A stretch of 58,044 nt of DNA, taken from positions 1-58,044 of the forward strand of contig JAEWGS010000025.1 of the NCBI GenBank assembly GCA_023388205.1, in the 5' to 3' direction. The stretch comes from Bacillota bacterium. Lineage in GTDB: Bacteria > Bacillota > Clostridia > Saccharofermentanales > Fastidiosipilaceae. Numbering within the stretch: position 1 is the stretch's first letter; each line of letters starts with the position of its first letter. This document shows positions 1 to 8,558 of the stretch, piece by piece. The position numbers and the translations under genes are program-made. The notes under the pieces were generated by a model, which was given only the letters and a program-made list of their open reading frames with translations, ran no database searches and was not told the origin of the DNA.

Positions 1-113
1 CCCCTGCGCCCAAAGATTCAAAAAAGTGATCAAAAATCGGTCGAATCAACGGCGGTCATTGATCAAACAGGCAAAGCGTCAAAATAAAAATTGAAAAAAA
101 TGAAGCCCAGCAC

Positions 114-141
114 TTGCATCCTTACGCGAATGTGTTAATCT
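114..141 (+). promoter_or_regulatory. Putative promoter of the exported repeat protein
   Basis: TTGCAT (114-119) lies 16 bp before TAATCT (136-141). The latter is preceded by TGT, giving an extended -10 (TGTTAATCT). The predicted start near 148 lies just upstream of the Fur-type palindrome. I see no gene in bases 1-113. Confidence 0.45.
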
Positions 142-155
142 ATGTCGGCTTTAGA

Positions 156-170
156 TGAGAATGATTCTCA
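156..170. promoter_or_regulatory. Fur-type 7-1-7 operator
   Basis: TGAGAATGATTCTCA is a perfect 7-1-7 inverted repeat. It matches the core layout of Fur boxes (TGATAATnATTATCA) with one symmetric change per arm. It sits just downstream of the proposed promoter, where a bound repressor would block transcription. PerR and Zur boxes share this layout, so the metal or peroxide signal is not certain. No fur gene is in the window. Confidence 0.6.
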
Positions 171-294
171 TTTTCATCTTATGTATTTCATTCTGTAGGC
201 CTAAACGTCTGAACGTTCGATCTTTCGCACCATTTGCGCGCATCGTTGCAAAAGATCAAGAAGGCCTCATTCATATAAGAAAGGAACATACACC

Positions 295-1554
295 ATGTTT
301 ACATTTGATTTGATCAAACAGCTCTTGCCGAAGCTTTTTCAAGGCTTCCTTGCTTCATTTCTCGCCTCTTTGATGTTGGGGCCGGCCGCTTTCCCCAATG
401 ATCACGCTTCCAGTTTGACCTCAGGCAAAGTTCCAGAAAAAGCACCCAGTGTTTTCGCGCAAGAACAAGGCCTGAGCTTCACCGCCACACTGGTCACGCC
501 AAACGGTCAGGTCCTTTCAGGACACAAAGTCAGCTTGTTTGATATCACGGAAGCTCGTTTCTTTGTCAGCGAGAAAGTCACGAACGCTCAGGGCCAAGCT
601 CAGTTTAAGGCTCTGCCACTCAGCCGCAATTACAGCGTGTATATCGATGGCGAAGCTGTCGGCTACACCTTTAGAAATAGCGAAAGCGCACAGATGCGCC
701 GCAGTTTCATTTTGAATGCCCCTGCCGCTCAGGATGCGCCGACCGTGTACGCTTCTCAGCCCGCGATCGTCAAGGTGTTCGATGAAGAATCGAATCCTTT
801 GGGTGAAGTGGAAGTTGAACTGCTCTTTAAAGATCAAAGCGTCGCAAAAGGGCGCACAGATTTCACCGGCGAGGTTCGCTTTGACCAAATTCAAGAAGGG
901 GTCTTTTATGATCTCAAGATTAATGGCGAGCCCGTCAAAAACTTCGCAAGAAGTGGGGAAAGCGTCAGCGTCTTCGTCGCAGGCTTGAGCAGCGATATCG
1001 TTGAAAACGAGATTCCTACCTCCCCGATCACAAAAGAGACGCTGAGTTTCACCGCTTTCGTCGCCGATCAAAACAAGAACGTTTTAGAAGGCCAGACCGT
1101 CCGTATCATTGACACGACCCAAAAACGCCTCGTCGTCGCCGAGAAGAAGACGGATGCAAAAGGTCAGGCTCACTTTGACAAGCTTCCCGCCGACCGCAGT
1201 TACACCGTTGAAATCAACGGCGAAGAAACGGGTTATACCTTCCGCTCATCCGATGAAAGCCAAATGAAGCACAGCTTTTTGATCGACCCCCAAAGCACGT
1301 CCGACGAACAGCTGAAAACCGTAAATGCCACGGTTAGCGTTAGCGATGAGAACGGGTTTGCTCTGTCGCAGCAAAAAGTCAGCCTGAGCCGAAATGGCAA
1401 AGTGGTCGCTGAAGCACTGACGGACGGGCAAGGTCAAGCGACTCTCTCCGGTTTGCTTGAGGGCACGCTCTACGATGTCGAAGTCAACGGGCAGAAAATC
1501 CCCTTTGCGATCGTGCAAGGTGGTGCTTCGACCAGCGTTTCGATCGCCAAATAA
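295..1554 (+). CDS. Exported protein with four Ig-like/Cna-B-like repeats
   Basis: 419 residues. An N-terminal hydrophobic stretch (about residues 7-32) looks like a signal peptide; a possible cleavage site is near VFA/QEQ at residue 55. The rest is four beta-rich repeats of about 80 residues in A-B-A-B order: A1 about 60-140, B1 149-230, A2 250-335, B2 343-419. Both A units share a TGxAxF turn and end with GYTFR(N/S)S. The pattern resembles carboxypeptidase-regulatory or prealbumin-like folds of surface proteins. There is no LPXTG motif, lipobox or C-terminal membrane anchor, so it may be released or held non-covalently. The start is supported by AAAGGAAC upstream. It is monocistronic, with a Fur-type box before it and a terminator after it. 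The specific function is unknown; a role in iron limitation is inferred from the operator only. Confidence 0.75.
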   Translation: MFTFDLIKQLLPKLFQGFLASFLASLMLGPAAFPNDHASSLTSGKVPEKAPSVFAQEQGLSFTATLVTPNGQVLSGHKVSLFDITEARFFVSEKVTNAQGQAQFKALPLSRNYSVYIDGEAVGYTFRNSESAQMRRSFILNAPAAQDAPTVYASQPAIVKVFDEESNPLGEVEVELLFKDQSVAKGRTDFTGEVRFDQIQEGVFYDLKINGEPVKNFARSGESVSVFVAGLSSDIVENEIPTSPITKETLSFTAFVADQNKNVLEGQTVRIIDTTQKRLVVAEKKTDAKGQAHFDKLPADRSYTVEINGEETGYTFRSSDESQMKHSFLIDPQSTSDEQLKTVNATVSVSDENGFALSQQKVSLSRNGKVVAEALTDGQGQATLSGLLEGTLYDVEVNGQKIPFAIVQGGASTSVSIAK

Positions 1555-1587
1555 ATCGCAAAACCATAACTGAGTTCTCCATGTCGT

Positions 1588-1623
1588 GGCGCTCCAGGGC
1601 TGTTCTCCTGGGGCGCCTTTTTG
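1588..1623 (+). terminator. Intrinsic terminator after the repeat protein
   Basis: A GC-rich stem (GGCGCTCCAGG paired with CCTGGGGCGCC, one mismatch) is followed by a T run, about 35 bp after the stop codon. Confidence 0.75.
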
Positions 1624-1661
1624 CTCTGTCTGAATGAACTTACCTATCTGGACGGCTTTAT

Positions 1662-1790
1662 CTAATGGAAGGATCTAATGGAAGGGGTTGGTCGGTCGGA
1701 AGGGACTGGTCGGACGGAAGGGCTTATGATGCGCATCGGGTGCATTTGGCGCATCAGGTGCATCGAGTGTATGAGGCGCCTATGGCCAAT
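1662..1790. repeat. Degenerate short tandem repeats
   Basis: Successive imperfect copies: ATCTAATGGAAGG twice, GGTCGGTCGGAAGGG followed by TGGTCGGACGGAAGGG, then several GCATCnGGTGCAT-like units. I see no ORF or RNA fold here. Similar patches recur across the window. Confidence 0.6.
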
Positions 1791-1809
1791 ATAGAAAATG
1801 ATGCATGCG

Positions 1810-2031
1810 TTCTAACGTTCTAATTTAATTCGCGTATTCTAAACTATAAGCGCAAGCATACATTCTAAGCGTGCTGCTTCTTTCCTGTAGGAGCACTTGG
1901 CTCGGGGCGGCTCTCTGTTTGACTCAGCCCGGCGGTCCGGCGGCCCGCTCACGGCTCCGTTCCGATGGCGCTCGCGGCTCCAATCGCGACGCAGCGCGCC
2001 CCATATCAATGCACGTCGAAAGGAAATGCCT
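1810..2031 (+). other. selD upstream region with TTCTAA repeats and a GC-rich leader
   Basis: TTCTAA occurs four times (1810, 1818, 1837, 1863) in an AT-rich stretch that probably contains the promoter (TAAACT/TATAAG near 1840). From about 1890 to 2000 the sequence turns strongly GC-rich with repeated CGGCTC and CCGGCGG words that could fold. The selD reading frame stays open back to 1897, but no ribosome binding site supports a start there. I could not fit a tRNA or known riboswitch. Confidence 0.4.
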
Positions 2032-3171
2032 ATGTCTCAAGAACTCAAGGAATCTTTGAATCATCCGCTTCACGTGTGCGGTGGCTGTAATGCAAAAATG
2101 CCCCCCGATGCCTTGAGTCGCTTGCTCAAGTCTTTGCCCCGAAGCCAAAATCCGGATCCTCACCTACTCACAGGCTACGAAAACGCCGATGATGCCGCGG
2201 TGTATGAGGTCGCCCCAGGTCTGTCGCTCGTCCAGAGCGTCGACTTTTTCCCGCCTTTTATTGCTGATCCCGAAATCTTTGGCCGCGTCTGCGCCGTGCA
2301 CGCTTTGAGTGATCTCTATGCCATGGGCGCCAAACCCACGCTCGCGCTATCGATCTTGTGCTGGCCTCAAAAAGAAGACGAGAAAACTTTAGCCCAAATG
2401 TTGCAGGCCGCCGCTTCTGTCTTTGTTGAACAGAATGTATCTCTCGCTGGGGGGCATTCAATTCATGACCCCAAACCTAAACTTGGCTTTTGCGTCACTG
2501 GTCTCGTGCCGACGGAGCAGATTCTTTATAACCACGGGGCAAAAGCGGGGGATCACCTTATTTTGACCAAAGCGCTCGGAGTCGGATTGCTCAGTGCTGC
2601 TCAAGTGGCAGACGCCCTTCCCAAAGATGCCCAAGAAGCGCTCTACGATGAGCTTTTGAAACTCAATGCAAAAGCCGCTTTTTTAGCCCATGACTTCGGG
2701 GTTCACGCGGCGACCGATGTCACCGGTTTTGGCTTGATCGGACACGCCTTGGAGATGCTCGGGATGTCGGATACAACTTCTTTTGAAAGGTCTATCGATC
2801 CCCCCTCTCATACAAAAGAAAGCGCACAAGTGAATAAAAACGCCGAACCCAAGCTTCGCCTAGAACTGTTCATCCACAAAATCCCTCTGCTCCCTTATGT
2901 CCGCGAAGCCATCGCCCAGTGTTTTTTGACGGCTGGGCTTTTGCGAAATGAGAAAAACTACAGCCCTTACTTATCCTTTCGGCACGCGGATCATCCGCTG
3001 CGCCCGCTTCTTTTTGATCCACAAACCTCAGGTGGGCTCTTGCTTGCCGTAGCTGAAGACCGCGCAGAAAAACTCCTGTCACAACTCAAAGAAAACGGCT
3101 ATCACGCCGCCGATATCGGTCGTTTTTTACCTGTCGCATCCAGTCGCGAGTCGCTCATTCACCTGCTATGA
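2032..3171 (+). CDS. selD: Selenide, water dikinase (selenophosphate synthase)
   Basis: Makes selenophosphate from selenide and ATP, the selenium donor for selenocysteine, selenouridine and labile-selenium enzymes. The catalytic loop reads CGGCNAK. The Cys three residues before Lys aligns with Cys17 of E. coli SelD, so this is the Cys form and needs no UGA recoding. Other family signatures are DDAAVY, QSVDFF, AGGHSI, TDVTGFGL and DPQTSGGLLLA. The start at ATG 2032 was chosen because AAAGGAA lies 7 bp upstream; the open frame continues to 1897 without one. A stretch of about 30 polar residues (near 2775-2845) interrupts the region after EMLG and looks like a lineage-specific insertion. First gene of a selenium operon with yedF, a DUF3343 gene and a NifS-like gene. 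Confidence 0.95.
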   Translation: MSQELKESLNHPLHVCGGCNAKMPPDALSRLLKSLPRSQNPDPHLLTGYENADDAAVYEVAPGLSLVQSVDFFPPFIADPEIFGRVCAVHALSDLYAMGAKPTLALSILCWPQKEDEKTLAQMLQAAASVFVEQNVSLAGGHSIHDPKPKLGFCVTGLVPTEQILYNHGAKAGDHLILTKALGVGLLSAAQVADALPKDAQEALYDELLKLNAKAAFLAHDFGVHAATDVTGFGLIGHALEMLGMSDTTSFERSIDPPSHTKESAQVNKNAEPKLRLELFIHKIPLLPYVREAIAQCFLTAGLLRNEKNYSPYLSFRHADHPLRPLLFDPQTSGGLLLAVAEDRAEKLLSQLKENGYHAADIGRFLPVASSRESLIHLL

Positions 3172-3247
3172 TGAAGGCACTTCGCTGAAGGCACTTTGCC
3201 TTCTCGTGATCCGCTGATTTTTTCATTTATGACAAGGAGGAAATAAG

Positions 3248-3901
3248 ATGTCCCTGCTCATTGATTGCCTCGGCCTCGCCTGCCCCCTACCCGTGATCAA
3301 AACCAAAAAACAAATTCAGGCTCAGCCCAATTCCGTCTTTGATGTTTGCGTCGACAATCAAGAAGCCGTCGAAAATCTACGCCGGCTGGCGAAAAGCTTG
3401 CACTATCACATCGATGTCAACGAAACGAACGAAGCCGTCGAAAGCGGTGAGGGTCGAACTTATCTCCTTCACTTTTCCCCGGATCCTGAGGCTTTGCACA
3501 GACTTGAAGCGCGAGAAAAAGCATGCGACCTGCCCTCCAATGATGACTATATCATCCTCTTTGATCGCGATCGGCTGGGTGTCGATCCCAAGAACAGCTT
3601 CGGGCGCCGCCTCATCTCGAGCTTTATCTATAGTCTTACGGAGAGTTCATCTCTGCCCAAAGCCATCATTTTTTACGATCGCGCGGTCTTTTTGACCACA
3701 CACAAAGATGAACCACTCGACGAACACGAAGAAAGCATTTTGGCCGATCTGGGCCTGTTAGCTGAAAAAGGCGTTGAACTCATGAGCTGTGGACTTTGTT
3801 TAGACAATTACCAGCGCAAAGGCCACCTGCAGGTGGGCGAAGTCGGAAATATGTATCAAATCATCGGCTGGCTCTCAAATTATCGAGTTGTGAAACCTTA
3901 A
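3248..3901 (+). CDS. yedF: YedF-type selenium metabolism protein (TusA-DsrE fusion)
   Basis: 217 residues. The N-terminal TusA-like domain (about 1-75) contains the sulfur-carrier motif CPLPVIKTKK with its conserved Cys. The C-terminal DsrE-like domain (about 100-217) includes a late Cys pair in MSCGLCLDNY. This fusion is typical of the selenium-linked YedF family, thought to handle or deliver reduced selenium or sulfur; the exact reaction is not established. The start follows a perfect AAGGAGGAAATAAG ribosome binding site. It lies 76 bp after selD and 4 bp before the DUF3343 gene, consistent with one operon. Confidence 0.9.
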   Translation: MSLLIDCLGLACPLPVIKTKKQIQAQPNSVFDVCVDNQEAVENLRRLAKSLHYHIDVNETNEAVESGEGRTYLLHFSPDPEALHRLEAREKACDLPSNDDYIILFDRDRLGVDPKNSFGRRLISSFIYSLTESSSLPKAIIFYDRAVFLTTHKDEPLDEHEESILADLGLLAEKGVELMSCGLCLDNYQRKGHLQVGEVGNMYQIIGWLSNYRVVKP

Positions 3902-3905
3902 GCCC

Positions 3906-4256
3906 ATGCAATTTTTGGTCCATTTTCAAGAACGTCAAGATCTGCTTCGTTTCGAGCAGGCACTCAAACGCGAAATCGCTTTGCTTTCAACGACAAAAGA
4001 CTGGACACTAAGGCTCATCCCGACCCCTGGCGTCGTGTCTAAAGGTTGTGGTTTGTCGCTTCTCATTGACACCCATCAAGCCCATGAAAGCCCCTTGCCT
4101 TTTTTGTCCCAGATCGCCGAAAAAGCTCCTCTCGAAGAAGCTTTTCCCTCAAAACACTGCTTCTCTCGGCCCAGGCCTCTCGCCCCTTGGCAAGCCCTCT
4201 TGCAGCAAGAAGCGGCGGACGAAAAGGCTTTTGATTCAAAAAAGGAGCGCTCATGA
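3906..4256 (+). CDS. DUF3343 protein, putative Se/S carrier
   Basis: 116 residues. The core motif PTPGVVSKGCGLSLLI matches the DUF3343 pattern (P-x-P, then S-x-x-C-G), where the single Cys is thought to carry selenium or sulfur. The C-terminal 45 residues are charged and less conserved. It starts 4 bp after yedF and its stop overlaps the next start (ATGA), so translation is probably coupled to the NifS-like gene. Such proteins commonly sit between selD/yedF and a cysteine desulfurase; the biochemical role is inferred from that. Confidence 0.8.
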   Translation: MQFLVHFQERQDLLRFEQALKREIALLSTTKDWTLRLIPTPGVVSKGCGLSLLIDTHQAHESPLPFLSQIAEKAPLEEAFPSKHCFSRPRPLAPWQALLQQEAADEKAFDSKKERS

Positions 4257-5389
4257 TTTATTTTGACTCAGCCTCCACCAAAGGACTTCTTTATCCCGAA
4301 CTCATCGAAGCCCTACGCGAAGGAATCGGACCCTCTCCCATGCGCGCATTGGGTCCAAGCGGCGACCCGGGCGCCTCGCTCATCGAACAAACACGTGAGC
4401 AAGTCGCCGCTTACTTTTTCTCTGACGCGCTCGCCGCTTCTGAGGCCCGGCATTTTGCTTTTGTCCCCAGCGCAACTTACGCTCTGAATTTTTTGCTCGA
4501 AAGTCTCATCCAAGAGGGAGATCGCGTCTGGATTAGCCCCTATGAACACAATGCCGTTTTGCGCCCTCTCGCTCGACTACAAGATCGAAAGCAGATCGAT
4601 ATCAAAGTCTTACCCCATGATGCACGAGGACGCATCTTGCCTAAACTTCCTGAGGACGTTCAACTGGAACAAGACTTCTTTGTTCTTTCTCACGTCTCCA
4701 ATGTCACCGGCGAAGTGACGCCTCTTGACGCTCTTTTTGCCGAGTGCCGGCCCCAGCGCCTCATCTTAGATCTCGCTCAATCTGCGGGGCGACTTCCCAT
4801 AAGTGACTGCTTGTCTGAGCTGCGGCCCCTCGCTTTTGCCTGCTCTGGACACAAGGGGTTTGGGGCACTGCCTGGACTCGGCTTGCTCTATCTCAGGCAA
4901 GACCAAGCGACAGAAGTGTTTTCAGGCGGAACCGGACAACACTCTTTTAACGTGCATCAACCCGCCAAAATGCCGGATGTTTTCGAATTAGGCACTTACA
5001 ATTTCCCCGCCATTTTGTCACTCTCCAAGCTCCTCAATTCTCAGCATCAACCGCAACAAGAACGCGCGCATTTTGCGCACGCCCTCGACCTCACCCGAAG
5101 CTTTATTGACTCGGCCCAAAATCTTCCTGGCATAGAGTTGTTTAGCTCTGCAGAATTTCCCATCGTCTCTTTTCGTGTCAAAGATATCGATACTTCGGAT
5201 CTCGCAAATGAACTAGCCGCTCGCCTCGGACTGATTTGTCGCGTCGGCAGTCACTGTGCACCTCAGATTCACCGGCTCTTAGGCAGCGAACAGAGTGGAC
5301 TCATCCGTTTTTCCTTTGACGAAAGAAACACCCGAGAAGAAATTTCTCAGGTGCTTCAAGAACTCTCAAACATCCTCCGAGCGCGTTAA
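4253..5389 (+). CDS. Cysteine desulfurase / selenocysteine lyase family protein (NifS-like)
   Basis: 378-residue PLP enzyme of aminotransferase class V. The N-terminal YFDSAST, the phosphate-binding PSATYALN, and the PLP lysine in CSGHKGFGALPG (about residue 200) are visible. The active-site Cys lies in RVGSHCAPQ near the C-terminus, as in group II enzymes. It would mobilise sulfur from cysteine or selenium from selenocysteine. Its overlap with the DUF3343 gene and linkage to selD make selenium delivery the likely job. This matches the clade of desulfurase family proteins (TIGR01977-like) often linked to selD. No terminator is obvious between it and the convergent amylase gene. Confidence 0.88.
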   Translation: MIYFDSASTKGLLYPELIEALREGIGPSPMRALGPSGDPGASLIEQTREQVAAYFFSDALAASEARHFAFVPSATYALNFLLESLIQEGDRVWISPYEHNAVLRPLARLQDRKQIDIKVLPHDARGRILPKLPEDVQLEQDFFVLSHVSNVTGEVTPLDALFAECRPQRLILDLAQSAGRLPISDCLSELRPLAFACSGHKGFGALPGLGLLYLRQDQATEVFSGGTGQHSFNVHQPAKMPDVFELGTYNFPAILSLSKLLNSQHQPQQERAHFAHALDLTRSFIDSAQNLPGIELFSSAEFPIVSFRVKDIDTSDLANELAARLGLICRVGSHCAPQIHRLLGSEQSGLIRFSFDERNTREEISQVLQELSNILRAR

Positions 5390-5440
5390 TCTCGTCCTCT
5401 TTTGACACGTGTACATCAGGAGGCGCCATCAGAAGCGGCC

Positions 5441-6943
5441 TTACGCCCCTTCGATTTCTCGAATTATGGCGTCCAAATCCAAACCTTCCTCCGCAAAGCA
5501 GGCCAACTGCCCCGCAGCGACGTCAAAAGAAGCAGCGCCATTTTCATCAAGCTGAACTTTTGCCTCAGGCAAGGTCCCAAAATACTCCACAAAGCACTTG
5601 CCCGCTTGATCTTCACCCAAAGAAATATGCAACGGCTCCGAAGGCCCGTTCGATAAAATCACCACCAATTTATGCCGATCTTCGCCCTCTAGTCCGTGAC
5701 GCACCCAAGCAATCGCATGTTCATTTTCAAAGTGATCACTTTGATCGCCATAAGCCAAAGCGCGTCGAAGCTTCAATAATTTGAGCAGCGTTTCCTGACA
5801 GCTCGCTTGCGGTTCCGGACCTTTTGCGCCCATGCGATCAGCGGCGAAAACACAAGGATATCCATCTTTTCTCAACAAAATCCCCGCGTAAGCCTGCGCC
5901 TTAAACTCAGCTTTGACCCAAGAGGTGAGCGCCTGCCCAGGCTGCGTGTCATGGTTATCAACAAAAGTCACGGTTTGCATGGGACGCTCTTTCGTCAAGG
6001 AACTGTCGAATAAGGTTCTCAGATCATAATGTTCGCCGGCATTTGCTGCATCAAAGAAACTAAAATGCAAACCCACGTCGAAAAGATCGAGCGAACCTTC
6101 TGTCCGATCAAGCAACTTCTCATTCTTATCCGTATCGCGCACCCAATTTTCACCGAAGAGATAAAAGTCGCGCCCACGCTTTTTCATCTCCTCCGCGATT
6201 CGATCTGTAAAATATTGCACAAATTGAGCATCCATATGCTTCACTGCATCCAAGCGGAAGCCGTCCACACCCGTTTCTTCAATAAACCATAGCGCCCAGT
6301 CAATCAAGTGTTCGCGGACGTCTGGATGCGCATGGTCGATGTCCGCAAACATCAGATAGTCAAAATTGCCTTTTTCTCGCGAAACGGCCTGCGCAAAGCC
6401 CTTGTTTTCTCCAATAATGCGAAAAATGCCCGACTCACCGCTTCGCTGATCATAGTCAACGCCCGTAAAATGAGTCCAGTTCCAGGTAAAATCACTGTAT
6501 TTCCCTGCGCGGCCGGGGAAATCAAAGCGCGTCCACGCTTCAATCTCGCGCATCGGGCCAATCTCTTCAAGCCTCTGATCTGGATTGACGGGCACTGCCT
6601 GACAGCATTCGGCTTCATCGGCCCCCGCCTTGTGATTCATGACAACGTCCGCATAAACTAAGAGACCCGCGTCATGCAAAGCTGAAATACAGGCCAGAAG
6701 TTCTTCTTTTGTGCCATATTTCGTGCGCCGTCCACCCTTTTGCTCAAATTCACCCAAATCAAAGAGATCGTAGATGCCATACCCCACATCATTCGGGCCG
6801 GTCGCTTTGCATACCGGCGGAAGCCAAACAGCGGTATAGCCTTCTTCTTTGAGCGTCTTCGCTTCTGCAGCTAATTTTTGATAAAAGCTTCCATCATCTG
6901 GCAAATACCACTCAAAGCTTTGTAAAATCACGGGATTTTTCAT
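5441..6943 (-). CDS. Cytoplasmic alpha-amylase, GH13 (subfamily 5-like)
   Basis: 500 residues without a signal peptide. The four GH13 regions are present: DVVMNHKAG (I), GFRLDAVKHM with the nucleophile Asp (II), LFGENW with the acid/base Glu (III) and FVDNHDTQPG (IV). The N-terminus NPVILQSFEWY is typical of the maltohexaose-forming/cytosolic AmyA group. It would hydrolyse internal alpha-1,4 bonds of glycogen or imported malto-oligosaccharides; malQ lies about 33 kb away. The start follows GAGGAGGATGATGA. A terminator separates it from the upstream gene, so it is probably transcribed alone. Confidence 0.93.
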   Translation of the reverse strand: MKNPVILQSFEWYLPDDGSFYQKLAAEAKTLKEEGYTAVWLPPVCKATGPNDVGYGIYDLFDLGEFEQKGGRRTKYGTKEELLACISALHDAGLLVYADVVMNHKAGADEAECCQAVPVNPDQRLEEIGPMREIEAWTRFDFPGRAGKYSDFTWNWTHFTGVDYDQRSGESGIFRIIGENKGFAQAVSREKGNFDYLMFADIDHAHPDVREHLIDWALWFIEETGVDGFRLDAVKHMDAQFVQYFTDRIAEEMKKRGRDFYLFGENWVRDTDKNEKLLDRTEGSLDLFDVGLHFSFFDAANAGEHYDLRTLFDSSLTKERPMQTVTFVDNHDTQPGQALTSWVKAEFKAQAYAGILLRKDGYPCVFAADRMGAKGPEPQASCQETLLKLLKLRRALAYGDQSDHFENEHAIAWVRHGLEGEDRHKLVVILSNGPSEPLHISLGEDQAGKCFVEYFGTLPEAKVQLDENGAASFDVAAGQLACFAEEGLDLDAIIREIEGA

Positions 6944-6998
6944 TCATCATCCTCCTCATCCTCAGGCTCAAAGCGAATATCAATTAAAGTTTTCGTTG

Positions 6999-7022
6999 AA
7001 AAAAGGAGCGCATCTGCGCTCC
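6999..7022 (-). terminator. Intrinsic terminator of the 7075-8292 gene
   Basis: On the minus strand GGAGCGCA-GAT-TGCGCTCC is a perfect 8-bp stem with a 3-base loop followed by six T, about 50 bp after the stop codon. Confidence 0.85.
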
Positions 7023-7074
7023 TGATCATCTCACAAAGATCACTTTGGATCCGTTCATCCGCTCGAGATTTGGT

Positions 7075-8292
7075 TCAGTTGCTTTGTGTTGTTTCTGTCG
7101 CTTCAGCGCTTGTTTCTGCCGCAACTGCGCCCGTTTCTGTCGCAACGGTTTCTTTCTCTGTCTTCGGTTCCACAGGATTCATCTCTTCTGCCTGAGCTTT
7201 CACATCTTCAGGCACAACGACCTCTTCCGCTTGATCCTTCTGTTGAATATCGCTCACTTTGATCTTGAACTCTTCAATCGCTGGCAACTCGTTTTGTTGA
7301 CTGCTCAAAAGACTGAACATAAAAACGATCTGCTGGAAGGTGTCTTTCCAATCCAACTCCACTTCTTCAACCATCTTCGTGTGGGTGTTGTAAGTCAGCT
7401 TGATCGGCAAAACCAACGTCTCGCCCAAGCTTTTTTCCGTGTGGGCCAACATGCTGTCAAAGAAGCCGATATAAGACTTAATCGCACTCAGCGCGACAGC
7501 GGGATTGAGCTGTTGCTGCCCTGAAATCAAGGCCTCATTTTCTTTCATGCTCTCTTCGAGCTGCTTTTCAAATTTCGGGCTGTTAAAGATCGCATTCAAG
7601 CAAGCACGCACCGGGATGAGTTGCAAAATTTCAACCTCATCGTTGTCCTGCTCAATTTTTTTGAAAATCATCTGATCGCTCATCTGACTTTGCAATTCTT
7701 GATTGAGCTCCGAGATCTCGTTCAAGTTCAAAGGCACAGTCGCCTTTTGAATTTTTTTCTGTTCAGGTGTTTGCGCGGAGATATAGGTCACGCTGTTTTC
7801 GCCCTCTTTGACCTGATACAAATCGAGATGACCTTTATTCTTTTTGTTGTCTTCTTCAAGTTCGAGCTCAAACGATCCGCGAGCTGTCCCGTCTGGATTC
7901 GCAACGAAATGACCTTCGAGATCGAGCTTATTCGTCGCTTGATCTTTCGTCGGCGTCACCTTGATTTCAACGTCGACCTTACCCGACTGTGTCTTTTTCG
8001 TCTGGAATGTCGATTTCAATGCTTCAACCAAAGCTGGGTCCAAATCTTCCAAAGCGCTGTATTTGCTGTTGAGCTTGACTTCATCGGTGGTCCCAAGCAC
8101 AGCATTTTCTGACTCAGTATTGCTTTGTACGGTCTGCTCCGCATCAGTTTGTCCCGCATCGGTTTGCGCCGCTTCGGTCTGTCCCGCTTCGGTTTGCGCC
8201 GTCGTTTCTTCCGCACGAATCGGTAGAAGCAACGCGCCAAAGGTCAAAGCCGCCGCAGTCACGCCGCTGGTCCATTTCTTCAATGTTTTCAT
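7075..8292 (-). CDS. Exported protein of unknown function with a TE/QT-rich N-terminus
   Basis: 405 residues from the chosen start, an ATG 7-8 bp after AAAGGAGG; the open frame extends 35 codons further without a binding site. A signal peptide (MKTLKKW followed by a hydrophobic stretch) ends near PIRA/EE. Next comes a low-complexity array of QTEAG/QTDAG units (about residues 32-55), then a 300-residue charged domain rich in Glu and Lys. The tail is again TE/AE-rich (about 370-405). There is no lipobox or LPXTG motif. I do not recognise the middle domain. It could be a secreted or wall-associated protein whose low-complexity ends act as spacers. Its own terminator and a 266-bp upstream gap suggest a single-gene unit. 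Confidence 0.7.
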   Translation of the reverse strand: MKTLKKWTSGVTAAALTFGALLLPIRAEETTAQTEAGQTEAAQTDAGQTDAEQTVQSNTESENAVLGTTDEVKLNSKYSALEDLDPALVEALKSTFQTKKTQSGKVDVEIKVTPTKDQATNKLDLEGHFVANPDGTARGSFELELEEDNKKNKGHLDLYQVKEGENSVTYISAQTPEQKKIQKATVPLNLNEISELNQELQSQMSDQMIFKKIEQDNDEVEILQLIPVRACLNAIFNSPKFEKQLEESMKENEALISGQQQLNPAVALSAIKSYIGFFDSMLAHTEKSLGETLVLPIKLTYNTHTKMVEEVELDWKDTFQQIVFMFSLLSSQQNELPAIEEFKIKVSDIQQKDQAEEVVVPEDVKAQAEEMNPVEPKTEKETVATETGAVAAETSAEATETTQSN

Positions 8293-8358
8293 GAGTACCT
8301 CCTTTCGCTTGCACCATTCAAATCGATCATCGACCATCTCAATCCGTCGGCCACTCCG

Positions 8359-8396
8359 ATCGTTTCTAAAGACTTCGATCGTGTCTAAAGATCTCA
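8359..8396. repeat. Degenerate 19-bp tandem duplication upstream of the exported protein gene
   Basis: CGATCGTTTCTAAAGACTT is followed directly by CGATCGTGTCTAAAGATCT. The gap 8293-8558 otherwise holds the ribosome binding site of the minus-strand gene and nothing else I recognise. Confidence 0.6.
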
Positions 8397-8558
8397 CACT
8401 TTTATCTCAGTCCACATGATGCAAACTTTCACTTATCTTACCGAAAGCTGATCGAGCAATCTTTAATTTCTCGTTAAATTTACGAAGATAGGCTCCAAAT
8501 GAAGTAGGCTTCGATGAGCTTCGATAGCCCCCGCTGGATCTCGCATGATCTAATTCAC

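Noticed and set aside
1890..2010. Possible tRNA-Sec or SECIS element before selD
   Set aside because: A minus-strand CTGAGTCAAACAG loop has TCA in place but G instead of U33, a stem of only 3 bp, and no T-loop or acceptor stem. SelD here uses Cys, so no SECIS is needed.
1897..2031. N-terminal extension of SelD
   Set aside because: The frame is open but has no ribosome binding site and unusual composition; AAAGGAA supports ATG 2032.
7045..8419. Plus-strand ORFs opposite the exported protein gene
   Set aside because: Antisense shadows rich in Phe, Leu and Cys with no start signals; the minus strand has a signal peptide, ribosome binding site and terminator.
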